A stretch of DNA of 16,049 nt from Bacteroidia bacterium (GTDB lineage Bacteria; Bacteroidota; Bacteroidia; Bacteroidales; CAJPTX01). The stretch lies in contig CAJPTS010000019.1 in the NCBI GenBank assembly GCA_905373625.1, positions 1 to 16,049 on the forward strand. Direction: 5' to 3'. The translations under genes were made by a program, and so were the position numbers. The notes below the pieces were generated by a model. That model did no database searches, was not told where the DNA came from, and worked only from the letters and a program-made list of their open reading frames with translations. This document shows positions 7,801-15,806 of the stretch, one piece after another (the first letter of the stretch is position 1; each line of letters starts with the position of its first letter).

Positions 7801-10443
7801 CTGATTAGACAGCGGACGCCCTTCTTCGTCTACTGCGACTACCTTGAATTGCTGATCCTTGTCTGTTTCAATGTAGTAACGGTCAGACTTTGGTTCTAAC
7901 AAACCTGCGTAAGACTTAAATGGGGAGAGCTTTTTACTTGTGATCCCCATACTGTAGCCCCCACCGTCTTCCAAAACTCGCGTACGGAATATGGCATTAA
8001 TCATGCCCGAGACACCAGAGATTGGGCGGATGTAGATTCTTGAGTTCAACACCCCATTTTCATTTAAGCGTTCCTCTTCGCCATTCAATTCAAAAGAGTA
8101 GAACTCTTTCGTGGCGTCGTTGAAGATATAGTCTTCAAAGCCCTTAAATGTGGTTTGAGCTGGCAAGAGACGTACGGAGACATCCGTCATGAGTCCGCGA
8201 GCGGGCGCGCCATGCAACCAGTGACTCTCAATATGGTAGTTGTTATACTCGCCCATATGTAACAACTCGTTATTGAAGGTCAGATTTACTTTCAACCGAT
8301 TGGGCTTGATCGTCTCAATGCGGATGCTCTTAGAGAATCTTGCTTTTCCCACCGTAGCCACCAAGTTATATGTGCCCGTGGGCGCATCGGTGGTTGTTGC
8401 CGTAGCAAAGCTGTACATGTTTAGGGCATTGCCAGGTACCACCTTCCGCTCAACGAGCTGCCCGCGTGAGTTGGAGAAAGTAAATTCTACTGGGTGATTC
8501 TCTGGCAAGGAGTTGAGTTTGTCTTCGAGAATAAGTGTGAGGTGTAATGAATCGCCAGGACGCCACACGTCGCGCTCGCCATAAATAAATCCCTGTACGC
8601 CGCGTTTAAGCTGATTGCCACCGACATCAAATGTAGAATAGGATAGCGAATTATTCTGCTGCACGGGCAGATACGAGCGTTGTACTCCTTGCTGAGCGAT
8701 GATGAGGAAGGGATCGCGCCCTTCGGTTGCTTGGAAATCTACCACTCCGTCAGAATTGGTAGTACCCTCGCCTAAGGTTTGCAACTGGTAGTCTAAGAGT
8801 TTCAATTCTACTCCTGCGAGCGGTTTCCCTTCTGTAATCCCAGTAGCAAAGGCGCGCAGCGAGGCATTGCCATTACGTTTTGCAATGAGACCGATGTTGG
8901 AGACTAAGATATTGGTCCACTTTTTTCCACGATAGGTGTAGTAATAATTGTTGCACGGGTTGTTTCGCTCCGCCCAATCGTAGTCGTAATCGTAATAATA
9001 GTCATCATCGTAGTAGTCATTGTCATCTGCTGTGGGTATATTTTCGATGGGTACTAATTCTACCTCGTCCTCGCACGCATAAGTGGAGAGACAACGCCGC
9101 ATACTAAGGCTGACGCGGTACATGGCTCCAGGTTCCAGTTGTATCACTTGGCTGAGATCGAGCGCATAGACATTGTCTGCACGGGTCGAGGCCAGACCGT
9201 CAAGCATCAGTGTTTTACGGAAGATGCGTCGCCCCACACGGCGCAGCTCGCTAACGTAATCATTGCTCAACGAATTATTTTGAAAATACTGCCCCATATT
9301 ATTCTCAAAGATTTGGTAGACCTCTACGTCCACCCCCTTGAGTCCTACTGCTTTGAAGGGGATTTGTACTTGTCCTGTGGCAGGAAGGATCGTTCCCGTC
9401 TGTAAGAACTGTATGCCTGGTTTATTGCCTGTAAACTCGATATCGTAGGCTAAGTCTTTATCCATTCGCTGCCCACCGTAGGAGCGGATTCCGCCCGCAA
9501 GCTGGAGCTTGTAATTACCCTCGAGGCGATTCCCAAAGTAAACATCCATCACATTGCCATCTACTTTTACACGGACATCGCGTAACTCCTCGCCGTAGAC
9601 AAGCCCACGGAAATCTTGGTTGGGATCTAGCGGTTGCGAAAAATAGATCCGTACAAACTGGGCGTCAGATTCTCGCACGTTAAAGTCATAAGCTGTAAAA
9701 GGCGAAGAAGCGTGGAAGACCAACGGCGCTTCGAAGGGCGTTGAAATACCTAAATGTTTCCCATCAAAAATAATTTCACAATCTTCTTCACTTGAGAGGC
9801 GTTCAGAGACGATGCGGAATTCGCGGTCGTCACTTCCCTGCTCGATGTTTATGCCAACTTTCTCTCCGCCTTGCTTAAGACTAAGCCCCTTTTCCACATC
9901 TTCTAAGCTTACAACATCAGAGAAAAGAAGTAAGGCGCGCACGGTAGCAACCACATTGCTGCCCGAGGGTTCTAAATGTATATAGGCGTCCGTGCAGGAG
10001 GCTTGTTGGCGGATCGTCTGGAACGTATAGACAAACTCGCGTGCCTCTTTGGGTATATTTTCAAAGAGGTCTTCGAGCGCCACCTGCACCTCATACATCT
10101 GGTCAGACTCCAACGGCTCTTTGGGTACAAACTCCAGGGTACGCGCATTTGTCCACAACAGCTCGCCCTTAACTTTTGGCGAGAGTTTTAACAAACTGCT
10201 CTTAGCCGTCTGTCCGATAGCCCCTTCGGGCGCGAGATCCTTAGTAAAGACTACTCGGATGGAACTCGTTTTTGATATAACCCCTGCGGTATAAGCCGAG
10301 ATGTAGGGCTGAATATCAAATGTGGAATGAACCGCTCTACCGCGACCACGGTAGATAAAAGCTGCCACGACAAAGACAGCTAGCACGAGCGCAATCCCGC
10401 CATAGACTAGGAGAGCTCGCCGACTTAAAATAGATTTACTCAT
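4888..10443 (-). CDS. Bacterial alpha-2-macroglobulin, inner-membrane anchored, thioester type
   Basis: This is a 1851-residue protease-trap protein. Residues about 10-31 form one hydrophobic anchor after a basic N-terminus; there is no lipobox Cys, so it is held by a transmembrane segment and faces the periplasm. Macroglobulin-type beta domains follow, including a 'ERDVWRPGDSLHL' segment (W627-R-P-G630) typical of the MG domain that opens the macroglobulin ring. A conserved 'AVVDEGLLDL...DPW' block lies near residue 1115. The thioester motif is intact: Cys1403-Leu-Glu-Gln1406 in SYPHACLEQQTSR, followed by the alpha-helical thioester domain (to about 1690) and a C-terminal receptor-like domain. 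Residues 473-490 are an unusual run of Asp and Tyr. Family members bait and covalently trap proteases. The usual neighbour pbpC is absent; asd lies 86 bases upstream on the same strand, and a terminator follows. Confidence 0.93.
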   Translation of the reverse strand: MSKSILSRRALLVYGGIALVLAVFVVAAFIYRGRGRAVHSTFDIQPYISAYTAGVISKTSSIRVVFTKDLAPEGAIGQTAKSSLLKLSPKVKGELLWTNARTLEFVPKEPLESDQMYEVQVALEDLFENIPKEAREFVYTFQTIRQQASCTDAYIHLEPSGSNVVATVRALLLFSDVVSLEDVEKGLSLKQGGEKVGINIEQGSDDREFRIVSERLSSEEDCEIIFDGKHLGISTPFEAPLVFHASSPFTAYDFNVRESDAQFVRIYFSQPLDPNQDFRGLVYGEELRDVRVKVDGNVMDVYFGNRLEGNYKLQLAGGIRSYGGQRMDKDLAYDIEFTGNKPGIQFLQTGTILPATGQVQIPFKAVGLKGVDVEVYQIFENNMGQYFQNNSLSNDYVSELRRVGRRIFRKTLMLDGLASTRADNVYALDLSQVIQLEPGAMYRVSLSMRRCLSTYACEDEVELVPIENIPTADDNDYYDDDYYYDYDYDWAERNNPCNNYYYTYRGKKWTNILVSNIGLIAKRNGNASLRAFATGITEGKPLAGVELKLLDYQLQTLGEGTTNSDGVVDFQATEGRDPFLIIAQQGVQRSYLPVQQNNSLSYSTFDVGGNQLKRGVQGFIYGERDVWRPGDSLHLTLILEDKLNSLPENHPVEFTFSNSRGQLVERKVVPGNALNMYSFATATTTDAPTGTYNLVATVGKARFSKSIRIETIKPNRLKVNLTFNNELLHMGEYNNYHIESHWLHGAPARGLMTDVSVRLLPAQTTFKGFEDYIFNDATKEFYSFELNGEEERLNENGVLNSRIYIRPISGVSGMINAIFRTRVLEDGGGYSMGITSKKLSPFKSYAGLLEPKSDRYYIETDKDQQFKVVAVDEEGRPLSNQHLKFAVYKVAWSWWWEHSDSDLASFVNSKSTKLIIDGDIYTDGRGMGSFTARVNYPEWGRYLVRVVDVESGHVASDVVYWDWPASRERTADRAMSGSTVLALNADKKKYEVGETAEISVPTPVGGTLLVSVENGAALIKSEWVEAKDGETLVKIPITAEMAPNVYADITLLQPYGQTANDLPLRMYGAIPLMVENPKSHLEPVLDIPDEVRPEGNVEISVKERTGRPMTFTLAVVDEGLLDLTNFKTPDPWNFFFARQALGVNTMDLFDNVIGAYAGRIAGVLSVGGDEALMKESLKNEAEKNPLANRFTPVVRCFGPYHLPKGAQKITFQMPNYVGSVRVMAVASGDGAYGSAEKTMAVRNALMVQATLPRIIAPNEEMLLPATVFAMKNNVKSVAVKIETNELLQVTGNTQEALNFNGTGDQVVNFRVRTTQRTGIATAKVIAEGNGERSEYSIGVEVRNPNPEIRRTVVKSVEPGKTFSVGVNEFGTTEVNAARVEVSSLPAIGLRDKLEFMMSYPHACLEQQTSRAFVQMLYPEVAPVTPAEKDTLSKQVRAFIARVAQFQLPNGGFALWPNMSSPSYWGTSYIGHFLLEAKQRGYSVPPSIINNWKRYQQSEANSWSPKRRYDNSDLTQAYRLYTLALAGAAQMGVMNRLRDEKELSTAARWRLATAYELAGAKNAAEKLINSLSTTVEPDDDIANFGSMTRDKAMLLESLTRLKKMEQAMQTLQALAADMSGSKWLSTQEIGYGMLAIAQFAKEAKVAKDGVKGELSCRNDKETLATELPTASKVYNFGGDIEAPQITFKNTGKGALFVTVTMVGTPKSSQVAASANNIECEVSYMTLSGTPQNISSVTQGQELVARVTVRNLGYVGDLSQLALTYAVPSGYELRNSRLEGDSNFESSSSTYQDYRDDRVFTYFDLAAGYSKTFYFVINASYRGTFQLPPTSCQAMYRADVSASTSGSTVEIVR

Positions 10444-10529
10444 CTGTACGTACGTGTAATGTTACGTTTACATTATAAGGCACTATGCCTAACATTCGTG
10501 TGAAATTATGTGAGAAGGGAACAGTTCAT

Positions 10530-11528
10530 TTACATATAGCAGAAGCGCTTTGCGAGGATCATCTTTACTATCTGCACGGCGTTGGTGGCCGCTCCTTTTC
10601 GGATGTTGTCTGCCACGACCCACATACAGAGAGCGTTCTCGCCTACCGCCAGATCTTGTCTTATACGTCCTACGAAAACTTGGTCAGAGTCGTGTGCAGT
10701 GCGAGGCATTGGGTACTGCTGCTGTGTTGGGTCATCTATTACCGTTACGCCTGGCATAGAGGCTATTTGTGCTCGTGCCTCGCTAGGCGTGATATGTCGA
10801 GAGAATTCTGCCGATACGGCTTCGGAATGCCCGCCCCATACAGGTACTCGTACTGCCGTAGCTGCTATGGCGAGATTAGGCAGGTTGAAGATCTTTCGTG
10901 GCTCATTTATGAGCTTCATTTCCTCCTTTGTGTAGCCATTCTCGAGGAAGTCGTCACACTGCGGAATACAGTTAAGGTCAATAGGGTAATGATAGGCACG
11001 CTTGTCTGGCTCTCGTCCGTCACGTTCTGCTTGTAGCTGTTCGATACCTTTCATCCCCGATCCGCTTACGGACTGATAGGTACTTACATGTACACGCACC
11101 AAACCATAGGGAAGTAGTCGTGCAAGCGCCATCACCATTTGGATGGTACTACAGTTGGGGTTTGCAATGATGTGTGCGTCTGCACGCAACGCGTCGGGAT
11201 TGATCTCGGGCACTACAAGCGGGACGTTGGGGTGCATACGCCATGCCGAGGAGTTATCTACCACGTACGTGCCTTTTTGTGCGAATTGTTCGGCATATTC
11301 GACAGAGACGGCACTTCCCGCCGCAAAAAGCGCTATTTCGGGATTCGCTGCTAAGACATCTGCAATGCTTTGTACCTCGATCTCTCGTCCACGGAACGCG
11401 ATTTTACGCCCGACCGAACGAGCAGATGCCGCCAAAAGAAGCTCAAAATCCCCTGTAAGCAGCCGATCTAATTCGGTGCACATTACAGAGCCGACCAACC
11501 CCGTTGCGCCCACTACAGCGATTTTCAT
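10530..11528 (-). CDS. asd: Aspartate-semialdehyde dehydrogenase
   Basis: The product has 332 residues. It reduces aspartyl phosphate with NADPH to aspartate semialdehyde, the branch point to lysine/diaminopimelate, threonine and methionine. The NADP-binding loop GATGLVG is at residues 7-13, the catalytic Cys126 is in NPNCSTIQ, the substrate-binding GSGMKGIEQLQAE begins near 156, and the acid-base His234 lies in VPVWGGHSEAV. All key residues are present. The start was moved to the ATG at 11528: GGAGGG sits seven bases upstream, the protein then begins MKIAVVGATG as family members do, and the longer in-frame option starts at a TTG inside the promoter. Its promoter faces that of the divergent M16 protease gene. 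The alpha-2-macroglobulin gene follows after 86 bases without a visible terminator, so partial co-transcription is possible. Confidence 0.96.
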   Translation of the reverse strand: MKIAVVGATGLVGSVMCTELDRLLTGDFELLLAASARSVGRKIAFRGREIEVQSIADVLAANPEIALFAAGSAVSVEYAEQFAQKGTYVVDNSSAWRMHPNVPLVVPEINPDALRADAHIIANPNCSTIQMVMALARLLPYGLVRVHVSTYQSVSGSGMKGIEQLQAERDGREPDKRAYHYPIDLNCIPQCDDFLENGYTKEEMKLINEPRKIFNLPNLAIAATAVRVPVWGGHSEAVSAEFSRHITPSEARAQIASMPGVTVIDDPTQQQYPMPRTAHDSDQVFVGRIRQDLAVGENALCMWVVADNIRKGAATNAVQIVKMILAKRFCYM

Positions 11529-11535
11529 ACCCATA

Positions 11536-11541
11536 CCCTCC
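11536..11541 (-). promoter_or_regulatory. Shine-Dalgarno that decides the asd start
   Basis: GGAGGG on the - strand is seven bases from the ATG at 11528 but only one base from the ATG at 11534, so 11528 is the better start. Confidence 0.65.
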
Positions 11542-11546
11542 GCGTA

Positions 11547-11554
11547 CAAATATA
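11547..11554 (-). promoter_or_regulatory. Promoter -7 element of asd
   Basis: TATATTTG on the - strand is an exact TAnnTTTG match placed just upstream of the asd Shine-Dalgarno, implying a very short leader. No clear -33 element is seen. Confidence 0.45.
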
Positions 11555-11577
11555 TTACATATATTCTTGTGCATTAC

Positions 11578-11585
11578 TATCTTTG
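11578..11585 (+). promoter_or_regulatory. Promoter -7 element of the M16 protease gene
   Basis: TATCTTTG is an exact TAnnTTTG match 28 bases before the ATG at 11614. It points away from the asd element at 11547-11554, with 23 bases between the two. Confidence 0.5.
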
Positions 11586-11613
11586 TCCCTTAGGTACAAT
11601 AAATTTTAACGAA

Positions 11614-14457
11614 ATGTCTCGTATCAATCATTTACGGTTAGCAACTTTGGTGTTTGCTTTGCTAGCCCTCTTTACGGCTGGGTTTGCGCACGCGCAAGAT
11701 GCCGCACAGATCGAGCAACTCATGAAGCTCGAACTCCCCATGAACCCCAAGGTGAAGTACGGAAAACTCGAAAATGGGATGACGTATTACATCATGGCCA
11801 ATCAGGAGCCGCGTCAACGCGCCGAGTTCTACATTGTGCACAACGTAGGAGCGATCCTAGAAGATGACGACCAGCAGGGGTTAGCGCACTTTACCGAGCA
11901 CATGGCGTTTAATGGTACGACGCATTTTCCTGGTAAAAAGCTACTAAACTTCCTAGAGCACAATGGCGTAAAATTCGGTGCCGACGTAAATGCTTTTACT
12001 GCACAGGAAGTTACTTGCTACAACATCTCCGACGTGCCCACCACGCGCAAAGGGCTGCTCGACTCCTGCGTAATGGTGCTCTGCGACTGGTCTGGCGAGA
12101 TCTCTTTTGATGATAAAGAGATTGATGACGAGCGCGGTGTTATTATGGAAGAGCTCCGTACACGCCGAACGGCTAATTGGCGCGCACGCGACGAAAAGAA
12201 CATACTGCTTTACAAGGGATCTAAGTATGCCGAGCGCAATGTGATCGGGACACTGGAGCTGCTCAAGACGTTCCCGTATCAGACCATCAAAGATTTTTAT
12301 CACAAGTGGTATCGCCCCGATCTGCAAGCCATCATCGTGGTCGGTGACTTTGATGCAGACGAGATGGAAGCACGCGTTAAGAAAATGGCGAGCGCGATTC
12401 GCATCCCGAAAGAGGTCACCCCAAAGCCTAATTACGAGATCCCTGTTGCTAAGGGTATTGTTTACGGATACTATACCGATCCGGAAATGCAGATAGCTAG
12501 AATAGAACTCTCCTTCCGTCACGAGCCTAGCTTTAACCAACCCAAGACGATAGGTCATCTCCGCGAGGAGTTGATTCGCGAGGCTGCAATTCGCTGTCTC
12601 AATGCCCGTTATGCAGAATTGGCTCAGTCAGGCACTGCTCCATTCTTAATGGCGCAAAGCTACTACTACAGCGTGGTACACCCCATGGATCTTTATTCGC
12701 TGAACATTGTGCCAAAGCCCACTCAGTTAAAAGCTGCATACGAAGTGTTGGTATCCGAAGCGCAAAGGGCTGTGCAGCATGGTTTTAATGCTTCTGAGTT
12801 GGGACGTACTATTAGCGACATGGCACGCGAGTATCAGAGCGCCTATGATGAGCGCGAAAAGCAATCAAATTCTGCACTCGTATCGGAATGCATGAGTCAC
12901 TTTACTGATAATGAAGCGATGCCTGGCATAGAGCTCGAGACGAAGATTGCTGTTCCTATGCTCGAATCTATTGAACTGGAAGAAGTGAATGCGATGATAC
13001 GAAGCCTGATGCCGTCGCGCGATCTGCTAGTCTTTATCTCGGCTTCGGATACAGAGAAAGCTAATATCCCCATCGAGGCTGAGGTTAGCGAAATTTATAA
13101 CAGCATTTGTGACAGCCAATTAACCGCATGGGTGGATAATGTGAAGGAAGAACCCCTCATTGCACAAATGCCCACTGCTGGCTCAATCAAGAAAGAGAAG
13201 AAGAACAAGAAGTTCGAGACAACCGAATGGACACTCTCTAATGGTATGAAAGTAATTCTGAAACCTACCGATTTCAAAGATGACGAGGTTCTGTTTAGAG
13301 CGGTTTCCAACGGAGGTTACGCATCTCTCCCAGCAGACGATATCTATTCTGCACAGATTTTTGGGACGTTAATGAATATGAGCGGTTTAGGTAACTTCGA
13401 TGCCATCGAGCTGTCAAAGTACACGGCGGGCAAAAAAGTAAGTGTAGGTAATAACTTAGGGCGCTTTACTACGACCATCTACGGCAGCAGTTCTGCCAAA
13501 GTTGACGAGATTGAGTTAATGTTACAAGAGGTTTACCTGACGTTCACTGCTCCTCGGTTTGATGAAACCGCCTTCCAATCGCTAATGGATCGCTTAAAGA
13601 CCATCTATGCGAACAGAGAGAATGACCCCAATGCAATCTTTGGGCGTAAACTCTCACTCTTGCTCAATGATGATAATCCGCGTAGCGCATCGCTCACGCT
13701 TGGGACAATGAACAAGATCAAGTTCGAGCGGATGAAAGCCATCTACGACGAGCTCATACCTGGTGCGCAGAACTATACGGTTTACATCGTTGGTAATATC
13801 AATCTGGAGCAACTAAAACCACTTGTAAATCAGTACCTAGCTTCCTTACCGAAAGGCAACAAACGTACGTGGAAGGATGACGGGATGCGCTTCCCAGACC
13901 ATTCGGTAAATGACTCCTTCTCGCAAAAGATGGAGACCCCGAAAACGAGCGTGGCTATAGCTTACGGTGCTCCTGCTAAGTATACGTTAGAGAACATGAT
14001 CAACGTTGCAACCATTGAACACGTACTCGGTCTGCGCAATACGGAGGAGATCCGTGAAAAAGAAGGAGGTACATACGGTGTCTCTGAGAATGGCATATTG
14101 AATGATCGTCCCAACCAATTTGCACATATGATAATGACGTTTGACACGGATCCTGAGAAGGCGGACGCGCTAATACCTAAGGTTGCCGACATCTTTGACG
14201 CTTTAGCACAGGATGTAAAGGAGGAAGACGTCTTGAAAGCAAAACTGCACTTCCAGAAGTCGCATGCCGAAGATGTGCGTCGCAATGGTTATTGGCTGCG
14301 TGTAATGAGCGAATTTGAGACTACGGGCGTGGATATACATACTGATTATGACAAGATTGTAAACGCGCTGACCGCCTCCTCGGTAAAGAAAGCCTACAAG
14401 GACATCTTCTCAAAGGCAAACAAGCTACAACTGGTAATGAAGGGTTACAAGGAATAG
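11614..14457 (+). CDS. Secreted M16 family zinc metalloprotease (pitrilysin/insulinase type)
   Basis: The product has 947 residues from the ATG at 11614. The frame is open far upstream, but that part is only antisense to asd. A signal peptide (hydrophobic 8-26, ending AHAQ) directs it out of the cytosol. The inverted zinc motif HxxEH is His92-Phe-Thr-Glu95-His96 (AHFTEHMAFNG), and the third ligand Glu173 lies in DDERGVIMEE, 77 residues after His96, as in active M16 enzymes. The second half, from about residue 534 (TEWTLSNGMKVILKP), repeats the fold but lacks HxxEH, the usual inactive partner that closes the chamber. Size and layout fit the roughly 940-residue fused M16 proteases of Bacteroidota, which degrade peptides in the periplasm or envelope. 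No Shine-Dalgarno is seen before the ATG. It stands alone and ends at a hairpin terminator. Confidence 0.93.
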   Translation: MSRINHLRLATLVFALLALFTAGFAHAQDAAQIEQLMKLELPMNPKVKYGKLENGMTYYIMANQEPRQRAEFYIVHNVGAILEDDDQQGLAHFTEHMAFNGTTHFPGKKLLNFLEHNGVKFGADVNAFTAQEVTCYNISDVPTTRKGLLDSCVMVLCDWSGEISFDDKEIDDERGVIMEELRTRRTANWRARDEKNILLYKGSKYAERNVIGTLELLKTFPYQTIKDFYHKWYRPDLQAIIVVGDFDADEMEARVKKMASAIRIPKEVTPKPNYEIPVAKGIVYGYYTDPEMQIARIELSFRHEPSFNQPKTIGHLREELIREAAIRCLNARYAELAQSGTAPFLMAQSYYYSVVHPMDLYSLNIVPKPTQLKAAYEVLVSEAQRAVQHGFNASELGRTISDMAREYQSAYDEREKQSNSALVSECMSHFTDNEAMPGIELETKIAVPMLESIELEEVNAMIRSLMPSRDLLVFISASDTEKANIPIEAEVSEIYNSICDSQLTAWVDNVKEEPLIAQMPTAGSIKKEKKNKKFETTEWTLSNGMKVILKPTDFKDDEVLFRAVSNGGYASLPADDIYSAQIFGTLMNMSGLGNFDAIELSKYTAGKKVSVGNNLGRFTTTIYGSSSAKVDEIELMLQEVYLTFTAPRFDETAFQSLMDRLKTIYANRENDPNAIFGRKLSLLLNDDNPRSASLTLGTMNKIKFERMKAIYDELIPGAQNYTVYIVGNINLEQLKPLVNQYLASLPKGNKRTWKDDGMRFPDHSVNDSFSQKMETPKTSVAIAYGAPAKYTLENMINVATIEHVLGLRNTEEIREKEGGTYGVSENGILNDRPNQFAHMIMTFDTDPEKADALIPKVADIFDALAQDVKEEDVLKAKLHFQKSHAEDVRRNGYWLRVMSEFETTGVDIHTDYDKIVNALTASSVKKAYKDIFSKANKLQLVMKGYKE

Positions 14458-14480
14458 GCACTCCTTTTCCTAGCATATCA

Positions 14481-14509
14481 AGCCTCTGAATTCGTTCAGG
14501 GGCTTTTTT
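14481..14509 (+). terminator. UUCG-loop terminator after the M16 gene
   Basis: AGCCTCTGAA pairs with TTCAGGGGCT (one G-U) around a TTCG tetraloop, followed by six T. It lies about 23 bases after the stop codon. Confidence 0.92.
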
Positions 14510-14584
14510 ATTGTACCAATAAGAGAGAGACGAGCCACACCATTAGGCTTTTGCGCGATCGATAGTAGGATGACGCGCTTTTTA

Positions 14585-14592
14585 TACTTTTG
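14585..14592 (+). promoter_or_regulatory. Promoter -7 element of manA
   Basis: TACTTTTG is an exact TAnnTTTG match 40 bases before the manA ATG and downstream of the M16 terminator. A TTTG at 14550-14553 is too far away to be a normal -33 element. Confidence 0.5.
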
Positions 14593-14632
14593 GGCAAGAA
14601 ACGGTTATGGAAGACGTTTGGCGTTCTAGGAG

Positions 14633-15613
14633 ATGAGTAACAAGCAGCAAGCATTATATCCGCTTCTTTTCGAGTGGGAGAACGTAGCTCGCCCTTGGGG
14701 TGGAACACATTTAGGTAGCTCGGCAAATGGCCTTCCGATCGGTGAGCGCTGGCTACTTTCTACGCTACCCGAGCACGAGTCTGTTGTAAAAAATGGAGCT
14801 TTGAAAGGGCAAAATCTACAACAAGTTATAGAGGCGTACCCTACGGAGCTCTTAGGAAAAAAAACGCAGCGGTATACGCTCCCGCTTGTAAAATGGATAG
14901 ACACGCGTCTCCCCCTCTCCATACAAGTACACCCTGACGACATATTTGCGCAAAAACTAGGACTATCTAATGGAAAAAGCGAGTTGTGGTATATCTTAGA
15001 CGCCGTGGATAATGCCTCAGTTTATGCGGGATTTCGCGAAGCGCTTAATGCCGAAGTTCTGCGAAACTGTATTGATGACGAGACAATTTGCGACCAATTG
15101 GTAAGCTACCGTGCCGAGGCTGGCGACTGCTATTTTGTGCCTGCTGGTCTTGTGCATGCCATTGGCGGTGGTATTCAACTACTGGAGATCCAACAACCGA
15201 GCGATACGACGTATCGGCTCTACGACTGGGGGCGCACAGATGCACAAGGCAATAAACGCGAACTGCACCTCGATTTTGGGGTCGCAGCCGCGCACCTCGC
15301 TCTACGAGCCACGCTAAACAAAGTAGATCCTACATTAAGGGACAAACAAGTGCTCGTTAATTCTAGCCCCCTCTACTTAGCTCGTCATATTTTAGGTGCA
15401 GAAAGTCCCCTCATTATAGAAAGCAAAAATGAGTTTCGTACCTACCTTAGCACGTCTGCCACATTTAGGCTTACTTGGCATAGTGGTAACAACGTCTCTT
15501 CTATGACCGTTGCGCCAATGGAGGTGGTGCTTGTACCCGCGTGCATAGATATTTACACGCTTATGGCGAGCGAAGATGGCGAGGTTGCCGTACTGGAATT
15601 TGCTATTTGTTAG
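14633..15613 (+). CDS. manA: Mannose-6-phosphate isomerase, class I, short form
   Basis: The product has 326 residues, the length of the short Bacillus-like class I enzymes rather than the longer E. coli-type form. It interconverts fructose-6-phosphate and mannose-6-phosphate, feeding GDP-mannose and fucose sugars or mannose use. Zinc ligands are visible: Gln98 and His100 in SIQVHPDD, Glu117 in GKSELWYIL, and His175 in AGLVHAIGGG. The active-site stretch 'EIQQPSDTTYRLYDWGR' (185-201) is intact. The start is the only reasonable one, since a TAG stop lies two codons upstream. The GGAG directly abuts the ATG, too close for a normal Shine-Dalgarno, so initiation is probably unaided as in many Bacteroidota genes. 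It has a probable own promoter, and no terminator is obvious after it. Confidence 0.95.
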   Translation: MSNKQQALYPLLFEWENVARPWGGTHLGSSANGLPIGERWLLSTLPEHESVVKNGALKGQNLQQVIEAYPTELLGKKTQRYTLPLVKWIDTRLPLSIQVHPDDIFAQKLGLSNGKSELWYILDAVDNASVYAGFREALNAEVLRNCIDDETICDQLVSYRAEAGDCYFVPAGLVHAIGGGIQLLEIQQPSDTTYRLYDWGRTDAQGNKRELHLDFGVAAAHLALRATLNKVDPTLRDKQVLVNSSPLYLARHILGAESPLIIESKNEFRTYLSTSATFRLTWHSGNNVSSMTVAPMEVVLVPACIDIYTLMASEDGEVAVLEFAIC

Positions 15614-15806
15614 TGAGGCAGACAAGAGACGAAATTGTAGCGGGTGTGTCAAAAATAAACATTTAGCTTCCCTCAGCGGTTAAAATTTCATCTGTTTCTG
15701 CCCAATGTGACATGTTGAGCTATGGACAGATGAACACTTTGCGCTACTAATCACTAATTTTGACAGTGTGTAATACACGTGACCCACGTACTTAGTACCT
15801 AAAGAA
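15614..15806. other. Intergenic stretch with nested inverted repeats, no gene
   Basis: This is the 193-base gap between manA and the partial ORF at 15807. No reading frame with family features is seen. It holds nested inverted repeats (15647-15765, described separately), a GTGTAATACAC near-palindrome (15767-15777) and a small ACGTG-ACC-CACGT hairpin. No exact TAnnTTTG promoter was found just before 15807. The texture differs from the compact spacers elsewhere in the window. Confidence 0.55.
15647..15765. repeat. Nested inverted repeats, possible MITE or IS remnant
   Basis: The outer arms TGTCAAAAAT (15647-15656) and AATTTTGACA (15756-15765) are inverted copies with one mismatch. Inside them TTCATCTGT (15687-15695) and ACAGATGAA (15726-15734) are a perfect 9-base inverted pair. 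The 119-base size and nested symmetry fit a small non-autonomous element or the leftover ends of an IS. No clear target-site duplication is visible, so this is tentative. Confidence 0.35.

Noticed and set aside
10485..11036. 183-codon + strand ORF opposite asd
   Set aside because: It is antisense to a complete asd with all catalytic residues; its composition looks random.
11529..11549. Longer start (TTG at 11549) for asd
   Set aside because: It overlaps the -7 element and lies upstream of the Shine-Dalgarno; family members begin at MKIAVVGATG.
11143..11613. N-terminal extension of the M16 protease frame by about 157 codons
   Set aside because: It is antisense to asd, crosses the divergent promoter region, and the signal peptide begins only at the ATG at 11614.
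14461..14632. Riboswitch or small RNA between the M16 gene and manA
   Set aside because: Apart from the terminator and one -7 element, no conserved structure was recognisable in this 170-base gap.
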